From JANMDU01 sp031418715 (GTDB taxonomy: Bacteria; Pseudomonadota; Gammaproteobacteria; Burkholderiales; Burkholderiaceae_C), in NCBI GenBank assembly GCA_031418715.1, contig JANOJL010000058.1, positions 22,122-86,121 of the forward strand: a DNA stretch of 64,000 nucleotides, in the 5' to 3' direction. The position numbers and the translations under genes were made by a program. Shown piece by piece: positions 36,601 through 44,177 of the stretch; the stretch's first letter is position 1; every line of letters begins with the position of its first letter. The notes below the pieces were generated by a model that was given only the letters and a program-made list of their open reading frames with translations, was not told the origin of the DNA and did no database searches.

Positions 36601-38392
36601 TGCCGCGCGAGTGCTGGGCAATATCGCGAATTTTCGCCATGTCCACAAAATCGAGCACAGGCTGATCGACTTCGAGACGCAGAGGCGGGTTGACGGCATT
36701 GATGTCCAACAGATTGGGCTTGGGGCCGACGAAGGAGACGAGGCTCATCACGATCTGTTCGCGGATGGAGTCAATCGGCGGGTTCGTCACCTGCGCGAAA
36801 AGCTGCTTGAAATAGTTAAACAGCGGTTTGTTTTTATCCGAGAGCACAGCCAGCGGCGAATCATTGCCCATCGAACCAACGGCTTCTTCGGCATTGGCGG
36901 CCATCGGCGCCATCAGGAATTTTAAATCTTCTTGTGTGTAGCCGAAAGCTTGCTGGCGGTCGAGTAAGTTGTCTTTCATGGGTGCCATCGAATCGCTAGA
37001 GGCTTGCGGCACGTCATCCAGCTTGATGCGCACTTCGTCAATCCACTGGCGATAAGGCTTGCTGTTGGCGAGTTGGCTTTTGAGCTCTTCGTCGTCAATC
37101 AGGCGACCTTGTTCCAGATCAATCAAAAACATCTTGCCTGGCTGCAAACGCCATTTTTTGACGATCTTGTTTTCGCCAATGTGCGGCAACACACCCGCTT
37201 CAGAGGCCATGATGACCATGTCGTCATCGGTAAGGCAATAGCGCGAGGGGCGCAGGCCGTTGCGATCGAGCGTCGCGCCGATTTGCCGACCATCGGTGAA
37301 GACGATGGAAGCTGGGCCGTCCCATGGCTCCATCATTGACGCATGGTATTCGTAAAACGCTTTGCGGCGCTCGTCCATCATCGTGTGTTGTTCCCAAGGC
37401 TCGGGCATCATCATCATCACGGCATGGCTGATGGGGTAGCCGGCGGCGGTGAGCAATTCGAGCGTATTGTCAAACGTAGCGGTGTCTGACTGGCCTTCAA
37501 AGCTGATCGGGTAGAGCTTTTTCAAATCGTCGCCGAGCACGGGCGATTTCATCACGCCTTCGCGCGCGCGCATCCAGTTGAAATTACCGCGCACGGTGTT
37601 GATCTCGCCGTTGTGTGCGACATAGCGATACGGGTGAGCCAGTGGCCACTCGGGAAAAGTGTTGGTGGAGAAGCGCTGATGCACCAAGGCTAGAGCAGAC
37701 ACGCACTTTGGGTTTTGCAAATCAAGGAAATACTCGCCCACTTGCGTCGCCAGCAGCAGCCCTTTGTAGACCATGGTGCGGCAGCTCATGCTGGGCACGT
37801 AATATTCTTTGCTGTGCTTGAGGCCAAGATTTTGAATCGCGGCACTCGCGGTTTTGCGAATCACATACAGCTTGCGCTCCAGCGCATCGGGCACGGTAAT
37901 GTCTGCGCCCCTGCCAATAAAAATCTGGCGAATGATGGGCTCTTTTTCGCGCACGAAGGGCGACATGGGCATGGTTTTGTTCACCGGCACATCGCGCCAG
38001 CCCAGCACCACCTGACCTTCAGCCTTCACCGCGCGCTCAAGCTCTTGCTCGCAAGCCATGCGGGAAGCGTGTTCTTTGGGCAAAAAGATGATTCCTACGC
38101 CATATTCACCTTGTGCGGGAAGCTCCAACCCCTGCTTGAGCATTTCTTCGCGATAAAAATCATCCGGCAATTGGATCAAGATGCCTGCGCCATCGCCGCA
38201 AAGCTCATCCGCACCCACAGCGCCCCGATGATCCAGATTCTCCAGAATCTTCAGACCGTTTTGCACAATCGCATGCGACTTCGCGCCCTTGATATGCGCC
38301 ACAAAACCCACACCGCAAGAGTCTTTCTCTTGGGAAGGCATATACATACCGTGCGAAGCAGCGGCCGCGATTTCTTTATCCAGAGCACCCAT
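33686..38392 (-). CDS. gltB: Glutamate synthase large subunit
   Basis: GltB transfers the amide of glutamine to 2-oxoglutarate. The 1568-residue product, from the ATG at 38392 with GGAG seven bases upstream, has a 25-residue propeptide followed by the catalytic C26 in KDSCGVGFVAHI. The glutaminase domain, the FMN barrel with TGEGGEDPLR and SVKLVSEVGVGTIAAGVAK, the 3Fe-4S ligands in CHLNTCPVGVAT and a C-terminal beta-helix (GXXGXXXG repeats such as GNAVLYGATEGEAFLRG) are all present. A RAYT element lies just upstream. Confidence 0.97.
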   Translation of the reverse strand: MGALDKEIAAAASHGMYMPSQEKDSCGVGFVAHIKGAKSHAIVQNGLKILENLDHRGAVGADELCGDGAGILIQLPDDFYREEMLKQGLELPAQGEYGVGIIFLPKEHASRMACEQELERAVKAEGQVVLGWRDVPVNKTMPMSPFVREKEPIIRQIFIGRGADITVPDALERKLYVIRKTASAAIQNLGLKHSKEYYVPSMSCRTMVYKGLLLATQVGEYFLDLQNPKCVSALALVHQRFSTNTFPEWPLAHPYRYVAHNGEINTVRGNFNWMRAREGVMKSPVLGDDLKKLYPISFEGQSDTATFDNTLELLTAAGYPISHAVMMMMPEPWEQHTMMDERRKAFYEYHASMMEPWDGPASIVFTDGRQIGATLDRNGLRPSRYCLTDDDMVIMASEAGVLPHIGENKIVKKWRLQPGKMFLIDLEQGRLIDDEELKSQLANSKPYRQWIDEVRIKLDDVPQASSDSMAPMKDNLLDRQQAFGYTQEDLKFLMAPMAANAEEAVGSMGNDSPLAVLSDKNKPLFNYFKQLFAQVTNPPIDSIREQIVMSLVSFVGPKPNLLDINAVNPPLRLEVDQPVLDFVDMAKIRDIAQHSRGKFKSYTLDITYPAAWGREGVEAKLASLNAEAVDAIKSGHNILIVSDRSMNSERVPVPALLATSSIHQHLVRAGQRCNAGLVVETGSARETHHFALLAGYGAEAIHPYLALETVIELTKHTKDMDADKAVYNFIKAVGKGLNKVMSKMGISTYMSYCGSQIFEAVGLDKAFVEKYFYGTATQVGGIGVFEIAEESIRVHAAAFGSDPILEGMLEVGGEYAWRVRGEDHMWTPDAIAKLQHATRANNAATYKEYAQIINDQTKRHLPLRGLFEFKIDPTKAISIDEVEPAKEIVKRFATGAMSLGSISTEAHTTLAIAMNRIGGKSNTGEGGEDPLRYRAEMDAGKLEGKGKRFIPVIKAGDSVGTSLGEGRIVADIPLQAGDSLRSKIKQVASGRFGVTAEYLVSADQIQIKMAQGAKPGEGGQLPGGKVSDYIGSLRYSVPGVGLISPPPHHDIYSIEDLAQLIHDLKNANSAADISVKLVSEVGVGTIAAGVAKCKADHVVIAGHDGGTGASPLSSVKHAGTPWELGLAETQQTLVLNRLRGRIRVQADGQMKTGRDVVIAALLGADEMGFATAPLVVEGCIMMRKCHLNTCPVGVATQDPALRAKFQGKPEHVVNYFFFVAEEVRGIMAQLGIKKFDDLIGHAELLDTRKGIDHWKAQGLDFSRVFYLPEVPADVPRKHESTQDHALDKALDLKLIEKSKAALEKGEKVHFIETARNVNRSLGAMLSGEVVKRYGSKGLPDDSIRIQLEGTGGQSFGAFLARGITLYLIGEANDYTGKGMSGGRIVVRPSIDFRGSAHENIIVGNAVLYGATEGEAFLRGVGGERFAVRLSGATAVVEGTGDHGCEYMTGGTVVVLGKTGRNFAAGMSGGVAYVYDVDGQFAKRCNTSMVGLGKVVSSSEQTDPLHLSQTDDALLKKLVEDHHKWTGSLRAREILDNWAEQRGKFVKVLPLEYKRAMTELAAKQVKALA

Positions 38393-38451
38393 GTGCTTCT
38401 CCAATCTTTAAAAAGGGAAGCGTATTTTATTGCGTTGCAGCAAACCCTGCA

Positions 38452-38488
38452 GATAAATTAATTGGGGTCAGAACCCAATTAATTTATC
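38452..38488 (+). repeat. Left REP-like palindrome of the RAYT element
   Basis: GATAAATTAATTGGG (38452-38466) pairs exactly with CCCAATTAATTTATC (38474-38488) across GTCAGAA. Such a hairpin is the kind of structure that RAYT enzymes recognise. Confidence 0.85.
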
Positions 38489-38540
38489 TTGAATTATCTT
38501 GAGTCTGTAATTAGGGACATATCAAAGGTCTTTGATTTTA

Positions 38541-39245
38541 TTAAGAATTTTTCAAAGACTTACTGCCCAATGGTCGCCCTGCTTTGCTTGCATGCAACCG
38601 TTTATCAGTCTTTTTCTCTAAACTCAACACAAATTCATCATCGCCCAAAGCATGATTCTTGAGCAAAGTTTGGGTGATCTGAGTTTGCAGATGCGCCGCC
38701 AAACCAGCCTGCACCAGCTCTTGGTATGCCCGTTCGCGGGAAAAGGGCGTGTTGCCCAGATTGAAAAAATGAGGATGCGGCGTGATCAAGCGATCCGTCA
38801 GCCCACCGGAGTAATGCGCATAGCTGCTCCAGGCGAAATCTTGCGGCTGCGCAACCATCTGCGCGCGCACCGGGTTCAAATCGATATACGCCATGCACGC
38901 CAAAAGATAGCGCTCACTCTGCACCAAAGCGCTGCGAAATCGGCCTTCAAACAGCGTGCCCGAACGCCCTTGTCGCTTGTTAAACTGCAGCACATAACTG
39001 CGCCCAATGTGCTGCATCATCTTGGACAAGCCCTCACTCGTGGTCGGCGTGAGCAGAAGATGAACGTGGTTGTCCATCAACACATAACTGTGAATTGCCA
39101 CCGCCTGCTCGCGCGAAGCTTCCAACATCAGATCGAGCATTTCGCGTCGATCCGCACCCGAGGCAAAAATCAGCTGGTGATTGTTGCCACGCTGGATCAC
39201 GTGATAGGTGTAGCCCGGAAGAGCCGTGCGCGCTTGTCTTGCCAT
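38541..39245 (-). CDS. REP-associated tyrosine transposase (Y1/IS200-like)
   Basis: The 234-residue product belongs to the HUH-type Y1 transposase family. The two histidines H60 and H62 in MDNHVHLLLTP and the catalytic tyrosine Y84 in HIGRSYVLQFNKRQ are intact, followed by GTLFEGRFRSALV and YIDLNPVRAQMV, typical of RAYTs. The protein should nick and join single-stranded DNA at the flanking palindromes. It is a complete gene and therefore possibly active. The C-terminal tail is basic. Confidence 0.93.
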   Translation of the reverse strand: MARQARTALPGYTYHVIQRGNNHQLIFASGADRREMLDLMLEASREQAVAIHSYVLMDNHVHLLLTPTTSEGLSKMMQHIGRSYVLQFNKRQGRSGTLFEGRFRSALVQSERYLLACMAYIDLNPVRAQMVAQPQDFAWSSYAHYSGGLTDRLITPHPHFFNLGNTPFSRERAYQELVQAGLAAHLQTQITQTLLKNHALGDDEFVLSLEKKTDKRLHASKAGRPLGSKSLKNS

Positions 39246-39259
39246 TCAGGCAGTTTAGC

Positions 39260-39294
39260 TAAATTAATTGGGTTCTGACCCCAATTAATTTATC
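39260..39294 (+). repeat. Right REP-like palindrome of the RAYT element
   Basis: TAAATTAATTGGG starts at 39260 and its complement CCAATTAATTTA ends at 39292, around TTCTGACC. It is the inverted form of the left palindrome and overlaps by two bases the TGA stop codon (39293-39295, minus strand) of the neighbouring gene. Confidence 0.85.
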
Positions 39295-39943
39295 AGACGA
39301 AGCGGCTTTGCTGGCCGACGATGCGCTTGGCTAGCTCATCGAGCAGGCCGGAAGTCACTTGGCCCGAGGGGAGGCTGATGTTGTCGATACCAAATTCTTC
39401 GGTGTTGGACAGGCGAAACGCGATGTGGCCGGTGTCTTGATCGGGCGTGAGCGTGACCGAGCCGCGCGATTGCGTTTGGTATTCAAAAACGTAGGCTTGC
39501 AGCTTGTTCGTCTCAGGATGGCGCTGCTCTTTGCGGTCGTGATTGATGTGACCGAAAGACAGGCGCTTGGTGACTCGCTCCAAATCGGGCGGGAAATTCA
39601 CGGTGACGCTGTGCGTGGCCACTTGGCCTGTGGCTGGCAGCAAATCCCAGCCGATGCCGATGTAGTCAAACATCTCCTTACCACGATGCATTTTCTTGCG
39701 AGAATCGCAGCGAAAATTGAGCATTTGCATCTGTGGAAACGCGGCTTTGCCATCCACCGAATAGCGCCCCGCCGCAGGCGGCTTGATCACATTGAGCTGC
39801 GCACAGAAATCGCGCAGATAGTTCAAAGCTGTGATGCAAGCATTTTCAGTGGCCTGCGTCACAGCGGCTAGGTCTTGGCTAAAACCTGATTCCTGTTCGC
39901 GCAGCGTCTGCGCTTGATTTTTAAGCTGATTCAGAAAACTCAT
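39293..39943 (-). CDS. Conserved hypothetical protein
   Basis: The 216-residue product has no signal peptide, an N-terminal helical region (LKNQAQTLREQESGF) and a C-terminal beta-rich region including GSVTLTPDQDTGHIAFRLSN. I recall similar uncharacterised proteins in Burkholderiales but no function. The gene ends exactly where the RAYT palindrome begins, so the element's right end sits at its stop codon. Confidence 0.75.
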   Translation of the reverse strand: MSFLNQLKNQAQTLREQESGFSQDLAAVTQATENACITALNYLRDFCAQLNVIKPPAAGRYSVDGKAAFPQMQMLNFRCDSRKKMHRGKEMFDYIGIGWDLLPATGQVATHSVTVNFPPDLERVTKRLSFGHINHDRKEQRHPETNKLQAYVFEYQTQSRGSVTLTPDQDTGHIAFRLSNTEEFGIDNISLPSGQVTSGLLDELAKRIVGQQSRFV

Positions 39944-40066
39944 GGGTGTGCTCTGCAGTGCGGTTCCTCTGCTTGGATTTTATAGGCAGGAATCGCTGTG
40001 GCTTTGAAGGTGTATTCAGTCTGCCAAAATCATATATTGAGACAAATTCTAAGCGTTTTGAGCGTT

Positions 40067-40109
40067 TAGCCGTTATAGAATCTACGCGGAGTGCTATTAA
40101 ATTAATAGT
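40067..40109 (+). repeat. Dispersed 45-bp repeat, intergenic copy
   Basis: The copy reads TAGCCGTTATAGAATCTACG then CGGAGTGCTATT and AAATTAATAGT and is close to the consensus. It lies in the 198-bp gap between dgt (stop at 40142) and the hypothetical gene. Confidence 0.88.
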
Positions 40110-40141
40110 TAAATGGATTGAATTGACAGCGCACTGCCTGA

Positions 40142-41284
40142 TCAATCCTTTAGCTTGCGCCAACTTAGCTCAGCAAACCGATCCGTCATGCCAGCGATGT
40201 AGTCTGAAATTGCGCGTGGTAAAGCTACTTGCTGCGCATAGGCTGCCGGCATGAGTCTAGGGTCTTGCAAATAAGCCGCAAACAGCTCGCGCACCACGCC
40301 TTGAGCTTCGTCCATCTTGGCAATCACTTGGCTGTGGCGATACAGGTGTTTGAAGAGCCAGCTTTTGATCTGCTGCACTTGAGTAGCCAGCTCGGGGGTG
40401 AAGGCGACGATGGCTGAGGCTTGGCGCACGTCGGCTTCGGTTTGAATGTGATGTTCGGCCAGGGCGCGGCGGGTTTGGTCGATCACATCAAACACTTGGG
40501 CAGAGAGCAAGCGGCGGATGATCTCAGATAGCAAGCGCCGGCCTTGGAGCTGCGGATACTCGGTGCGCACCTGCGAATGAAAACGCTCAAAAAAGCTAAG
40601 CTCGCGCAAAGCCTCCATCTCAATCAAGCCGGAACGGATACCATCGTCAATATCGTGCGCGTTGTAAGCCATCTCATCGGCAAGATTCACCAACTGCGCC
40701 TCAAGAGAAGGCTGCTGCTTGGTGATGAAGCGATGCGCCACACCGCCAGGCTCTAGCGCTTCCAATCGCAAAGCATCTTTGGCTGAGCAGTGCTTCAAAA
40801 TACCTTCACGCGTGGCGAGCGTGAGGTTCAGGCCATCGAAATCAGGGTAACGTTCCTCCAGCGAATCCACCACGCGCAGGCTTTGCAAATTGTGCTCAAA
40901 GCCGCCATGGCCGGGTGCGAGTTCGCGCAGGGCGGCATTCAGCGCGTCTTGGCCGGCGTGGCCAAACGGCGTGTGGCCCAGATCATGCGCAAGCGCCATG
41001 GCTTCGACCAAGTCTTCATCCAAGCCCAGCGCCCGCGCCATGGAGCGCGAGAGCTGCGCCACTTCTAGCGAATGCGTCATCCGCGTACGATACAAATCGC
41101 CTTCATGGTTCAGAAACACCTGCGTTTTGTAAACCAAGCGGCGAAACGCGGTGGAGTGGACGATGCGATCCCGATCGCGCTGGAAATCACTGCGATGCTC
41201 ATTGGAAGCGCCCGAACGCTTTTCCGCATAGCGGCGGCTGCGCATCTTGGCAGACTGAGTGGCGTAAGCTTGCAAAAGCGGCAT
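40142..41284 (-). CDS. dgt: dGTP triphosphohydrolase-like protein
   Basis: The 380-residue HD-domain enzyme hydrolyses deoxynucleoside triphosphates to nucleosides and triphosphate. Metal-binding residues are seen in RTRMTHSLEVAQL and ALAHDLGHTPFGHAG, with the downstream aspartate in LADEMAYNAHDIDDG. This is the shorter class of Dgt homologues. It lies in tandem with aroB with a repeat copy between them, as is common in Burkholderiales (aroB-dgt). Confidence 0.94.
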   Translation of the reverse strand: MPLLQAYATQSAKMRSRRYAEKRSGASNEHRSDFQRDRDRIVHSTAFRRLVYKTQVFLNHEGDLYRTRMTHSLEVAQLSRSMARALGLDEDLVEAMALAHDLGHTPFGHAGQDALNAALRELAPGHGGFEHNLQSLRVVDSLEERYPDFDGLNLTLATREGILKHCSAKDALRLEALEPGGVAHRFITKQQPSLEAQLVNLADEMAYNAHDIDDGIRSGLIEMEALRELSFFERFHSQVRTEYPQLQGRRLLSEIIRRLLSAQVFDVIDQTRRALAEHHIQTEADVRQASAIVAFTPELATQVQQIKSWLFKHLYRHSQVIAKMDEAQGVVRELFAAYLQDPRLMPAAYAQQVALPRAISDYIAGMTDRFAELSWRKLKD

Positions 41285-41315
41285 TTCGGAGAGAATTTAT
41301 AGAGAAATCAGCATA

Positions 41316-41359
41316 TTGCCGTTATAAATACTGCGCAGAGTGCTACTAATTTAATAGTA
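41316..41359 (+). repeat. Dispersed 45-bp repeat, intergenic copy
   Basis: The copy reads TTGCCGTTATAAATACTGCG then CAGAGTGCTACTAA and TTTAATAGTA. It fills the short gap between aroB (stop at 41364) and dgt (start at 41284). Confidence 0.85.
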
Positions 41360-41363
41360 AACA

Positions 41364-42485
41364 CTATGCCATGCATTCTGCTATCACGTCGCGCACCATC
41401 TCGTCTGGCGCTGTGCGCAGCGTGGCGCGGCCAGGTGGGTCGATGGTGATGAAGCGGATTTCGCCCGCTTCAGCTTTTTTGTCCACGCGCATGAGTTGCA
41501 GGTAGCGCGCGGCCACATCGGTCGAGCCTTCAAGCGGCAGCGCAGGCGCGCGCGTCGGCAGCCCCGCGCGCTCAATCAGCCGCGTGAGCCGCTGCACAAA
41601 AGCCGCATCCACCAAGCCCAGCTTTTGCGAGAGCACAGCCGCCATCACCATCCCGCAGCCCACGCCCTCGCCATGCAGCCAAGCGCCATAGCCCAAGCCC
41701 GCTTCAATCGCGTGGCCAAAGGTGTGGCCAAAATTCAAAATCGCGCGAATGCCGCCTTCCTTTTCATCTTGCCCCACCACATCGGCCTTGATCTCGCAGC
41801 TGCGCTTGACCGCATGCGCCAGCAGCGCTGCATCGCCAGAGCGCAGGCCATCGATATTCGCCTCAATCCAATCAAAAAACGCCATGTCCGCAATCGGCCC
41901 GTATTTGATCACCTCGGCCAGCCCAGCAGACATTTCCCGCGCAGGCAGCGTTTTGAGCACATCCAAATCGCAGACCACCAGCTCCGGCTGATAAAACGCG
42001 CCAATCATGTTTTTGCCCAGCGGATGGTTAATCGCCGTCTTCCCGCCCACGCTCGAATCCACCTGCGCCAGCAGCGTGGTCGGCACCTGCACAAACGGCA
42101 CCCCCCGCATATAACAAGCCGCCGCAAACCCCGTCATATCCCCCACCACCCCGCCGCCCAAGGCAAACAGCGTGGCCTTGCGATCCGCGCCGCTGCTGAG
42201 CAACTGGTCAAAAATCGTATTGAGCGTCTCCCAAGTCTTGAACTCCTCACCATCGGGCAGCGCAAGCGTGTGCACCTGCGGGTAGCGCGTTTGCAAAGCG
42301 GCGGCAAGCTGCTGCGCATAAAGCGGCGCAACCGTGGTGTTCGTCACGATCAAGGCGCTGCTGGCCTTGGGCAGCTTGGCATACGTGAGCGCATCCCCCA
42401 GCAGGCCAGAGCCAATCACAATCGGATAAGAACGGCCTTCGAGGCTGACGGGGACGGTGTGGAGGAGTTGCGGAGCAGCGGTCAT
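41364..42485 (-). CDS. aroB: 3-dehydroquinate synthase
   Basis: AroB converts DAHP to 3-dehydroquinate in the shikimate pathway. The 373-residue NAD- and metal-dependent enzyme has the NAD-binding FALGGGVVGDMTGFAAA, the substrate loop PTTLLAQVDSSVGGKTAIN and the metal ligands in LNFGHTFGHAIE. The usual upstream gene aroK is absent; a phosphoribosyltransferase gene diverges instead. Confidence 0.96.
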   Translation of the reverse strand: MTAAPQLLHTVPVSLEGRSYPIVIGSGLLGDALTYAKLPKASSALIVTNTTVAPLYAQQLAAALQTRYPQVHTLALPDGEEFKTWETLNTIFDQLLSSGADRKATLFALGGGVVGDMTGFAAACYMRGVPFVQVPTTLLAQVDSSVGGKTAINHPLGKNMIGAFYQPELVVCDLDVLKTLPAREMSAGLAEVIKYGPIADMAFFDWIEANIDGLRSGDAALLAHAVKRSCEIKADVVGQDEKEGGIRAILNFGHTFGHAIEAGLGYGAWLHGEGVGCGMVMAAVLSQKLGLVDAAFVQRLTRLIERAGLPTRAPALPLEGSTDVAARYLQLMRVDKKAEAGEIRFITIDPPGRATLRTAPDEMVRDVIAECMA

Positions 42486-42569
42486 GGCTCTATTGTCGCA
42501 AACCTTCTAGCTTGCACCGAAGCATGCACAAAACCCCGAAGGATTCAGTGCTGTGCGAAAATTCTTCAG

Positions 42570-43301
42570 ATGACGCTGCTTAGCAAACCACCTCGTACCG
42601 CATGGAAGGATTTTCCTGACGTATTGATCCACGCCAGCGAGTCCGCAGTGAAGCAGCATCCGGCGTATCAAGCTGCAAAGTCAGGCGATGGTGTCTGTGC
42701 AACCATGCTGGTCAATGACACCATGAGCGAGGCGCAAAATCAAGGCTTGGTCGATTTGCTGCGCGGGCATACACCCACACTGGTGAGTGCTCATGCGTAT
42801 GAGCGCGAAGGTATCAACGCTATTCCTGAAGCCTTTGCCGTCGAAATCAGCAAAGCAATCGGCTGGCCACACGATACGGCTGTGGCGCAGGTCAATGTCG
42901 TCGCTCATACCGGTGCTGATGGATTTTCTCGGTTGGCTAGGCAGGCAGAATTCACTGGACTCATTCAAGAAGGCTGCGAATACGTGCTGGTCGATGATTT
43001 CGTCGGCATGGGCGGCACTTTGGCCAACTTGAAAGGGTATATTGAGTCAAAAGGAGGAACGGTGCTGGCTGCGGTATCCTTGACGGGAAAACCACATTCA
43101 GCCAAACTTAACTCATCGCCCGAACGCTTGCTCGAATTGAGGCACAAACATGGAACAGAACTTGAAAACTGGTGGATCACAAGATTCGCTCACCCCTTCG
43201 ACGCGCTTACTGAATCAGAAGCTCGGTATCTCGCCCGAACTGAGACGGCTGACATCATCAGAAATCGAATTGCTGATTCGCAGCAAACAGGAATTGGCTG
43301 A
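42570..43301 (+). CDS. Phosphoribosyltransferase-domain protein
   Basis: The 243-residue product has a type I phosphoribosyltransferase fold. The PRPP loop is YVLVDDFVGMGGTLANLKGY, and EYVLVDD supplies the two acidic residues. The N-terminal half has HPAYQAAKSGDGVCATMLVN. I do not recognise a known biosynthetic enzyme; similar proteins are often found in accessory regions. The start at 42570 is chosen by fit to the aroB divergence; no strong ribosome-binding site is seen. The last 152 bp overlap another small gene in a different frame. Confidence 0.8.
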   Translation: MTLLSKPPRTAWKDFPDVLIHASESAVKQHPAYQAAKSGDGVCATMLVNDTMSEAQNQGLVDLLRGHTPTLVSAHAYEREGINAIPEAFAVEISKAIGWPHDTAVAQVNVVAHTGADGFSRLARQAEFTGLIQEGCEYVLVDDFVGMGGTLANLKGYIESKGGTVLAAVSLTGKPHSAKLNSSPERLLELRHKHGTELENWWITRFAHPFDALTESEARYLARTETADIIRNRIADSQQTGIG

Positions 43302-43359
43302 ACAAGCATTTGCCACGCTCACCCGCGCCTCCACGCATAAGGTGCGGGCTACGGCTTAA
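43150..43359 (+). CDS. Small protein overlapping the phosphoribosyltransferase gene
   Basis: A 69-residue frame starts at 43150 with GAGG eight bases upstream and overlaps the end of the phosphoribosyltransferase gene in the +1 frame. The sequence (LTPSTRLLNQKLGI, LRRLTSSEIELLIRSKQELA) looks like a helical real protein rather than a shadow, and I have the impression of seeing similar small partners of such transferases. The function is unknown. The last residues run into the region before the left inverted repeat. Confidence 0.55.
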   Translation: MEQNLKTGGSQDSLTPSTRLLNQKLGISPELRRLTSSEIELLIRSKQELAEQAFATLTRASTHKVRATA

Positions 43360-43390
43360 GCACTGATTCAGCTATACCGCTTCGCCTACG

Positions 43391-43552
43391 CACCGCCCGC
43401 TCGCCTGCTCCGCGACGTGCCAGAAAAACCTGAGGGCTTTCCTTTTGGCGCTCTGTGCGGGATACCACGAGCTGCCATCTTTTGTATCGTTCAAACATGG
43501 CTGGCCGCGCTCGACGAGGAAATCCCTCAGTTTTTTCAGACCCATCACGCAG
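43391..43552 (-). repeat. Left copy of a ~160-bp inverted repeat flanking the defence island
   Basis: Its reverse complement begins CTGCGTGATGGGTCTGAAAA, passes through GAGCGCGGCCAGCCA, TACAAAAGAT and GGAAAGCCCTC, and ends near CAGGCGAGCGGG. The same words occur in the same order in the right copy at 50802-50962, with about three-quarters identity by eye. The repeat lies in a 300-bp stretch that has no convincing gene. Confidence 0.8.
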
Positions 43553-43615
43553 AGGGTGGCGGTGATGGGCGAGTCGTTGCGTTTTATCGAGAGAGTTTAA
43601 AGAGAAAATGGTATG

Positions 43616-43661
43616 TAGCCGGCACAAATACTGCGCGGAGTGCTATCAAAATAATACTATC
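43616..43661 (+). repeat. Dispersed 45-bp repeat, copy at the antitoxin 3' end
   Basis: The copy reads TAGCCGGCACAAATACTGCG then CGGAGTGCTATC and AAAATAATACTAT. Its end supplies the stop codon (minus strand, 43657-43659) of the adjacent antitoxin-like gene. Confidence 0.75.
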
Positions 43662-43902
43662 GCTCATCACCCTCGCGCGACGGCTGCCCACCGCTTCTGG
43701 CCATGATGCGATCAAAAGCGGCTAAATCAGCGCTCGCGATGCGGCTGCGAAAGAAATCCTCAGCCTCCAAAGTCGCCAGCTTCTCCGCAGCAGCCATCGC
43801 CACAAACTGATTCACGCTAGTGCCATTGCGCTTGCTCACGCGCTCAATGCCCGCCTTGAGTGAGCGTGGCAGGCGCAGGGGATAGGTTGCAACATCACTC
43901 AT
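43657..43902 (-). CDS. Ribbon-helix-helix/HicB-like antitoxin
   Basis: The 81-residue product has the ribbon-helix-helix pattern ATYPLRLPRSLKAGIERVSK followed by NGTSVNQFVAMAAAEKLATL, typical of antitoxins paired with PIN toxins. An AAGGAG ribosome-binding site precedes the start. Directly upstream is the end of a PIN-domain toxin whose 5' part is missing, so this antitoxin appears to be orphaned. The C terminus (GDER) and stop codon are at the border of a dispersed repeat. Confidence 0.82.
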   Translation of the reverse strand: MSDVATYPLRLPRSLKAGIERVSKRNGTSVNQFVAMAAAEKLATLEAEDFFRSRIASADLAAFDRIMARSGGQPSREGDER

Positions 43903-44033
43903 GACAAACTCCTTAAAAAATCACCGGGTCTAGAAATCTTCAATATGAATGCGGCGCTTGCTGATGCGAAATGAGGAATATTGAACGTGAGCAGCGCATC
44001 GGCTTCCGCGTTCGTGCCGTTTATTGCACCATC
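43899..44033 (-). pseudogene. PIN-domain toxin, C-terminal remnant
   Basis: Read on the minus strand the sequence encodes GTNAEADALLTFNIPHFAS and ILKISRPGDFLRSLS and stops with TGA overlapping the antitoxin ATG. AEADALLTFN and the ending RPGDFL are typical of the C terminus of VapC-like PIN toxins. An in-frame TAA lies just upstream and the N-terminal two thirds are absent, so it is a broken toxin gene. Confidence 0.7.
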
Positions 44034-44177
44034 TGATCTTTATGTCAATTGTTTGAAAAAACAGCACCGTTTTCGATACTCAATACAAAGCGCATCGGTT
44101 TAGGGGCTAAATCTCTATTTGCCTTAAACTGACAGCGAAACTAGTTGTAAAACCAATTGTAATTACACTGAAAAATC

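Larger units (their letters stand above)
38452..39294. mobile_element. RAYT element: Y1 transposase gene between inverted palindromes
   Basis: The unit consists of a REP-associated tyrosine transposase gene flanked by two copies of a palindrome. Each has TAAATTAATTGGG arms around a short centre (GGTCAGAAC on the left, GTTCTGACC on the right), so the two copies are in inverted orientation. The right end abuts the stop codon of the next gene. The unit lies between gltB and a hypothetical gene. Confidence 0.8.

Noticed and set aside
41496..42569. Upstream extension of the phosphoribosyltransferase frame across aroB
   Set aside because: The extension is antisense to aroB and has Arg/His-rich shadow composition; the start at 42570 is used instead.
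43349..43627. Minus-strand frame of 92 codons inside the left inverted repeat
   Set aside because: It is the translation of the repeat (DGSEKTEGF and so on), which also gives a short frame in the right copy; no ribosome-binding site or family.
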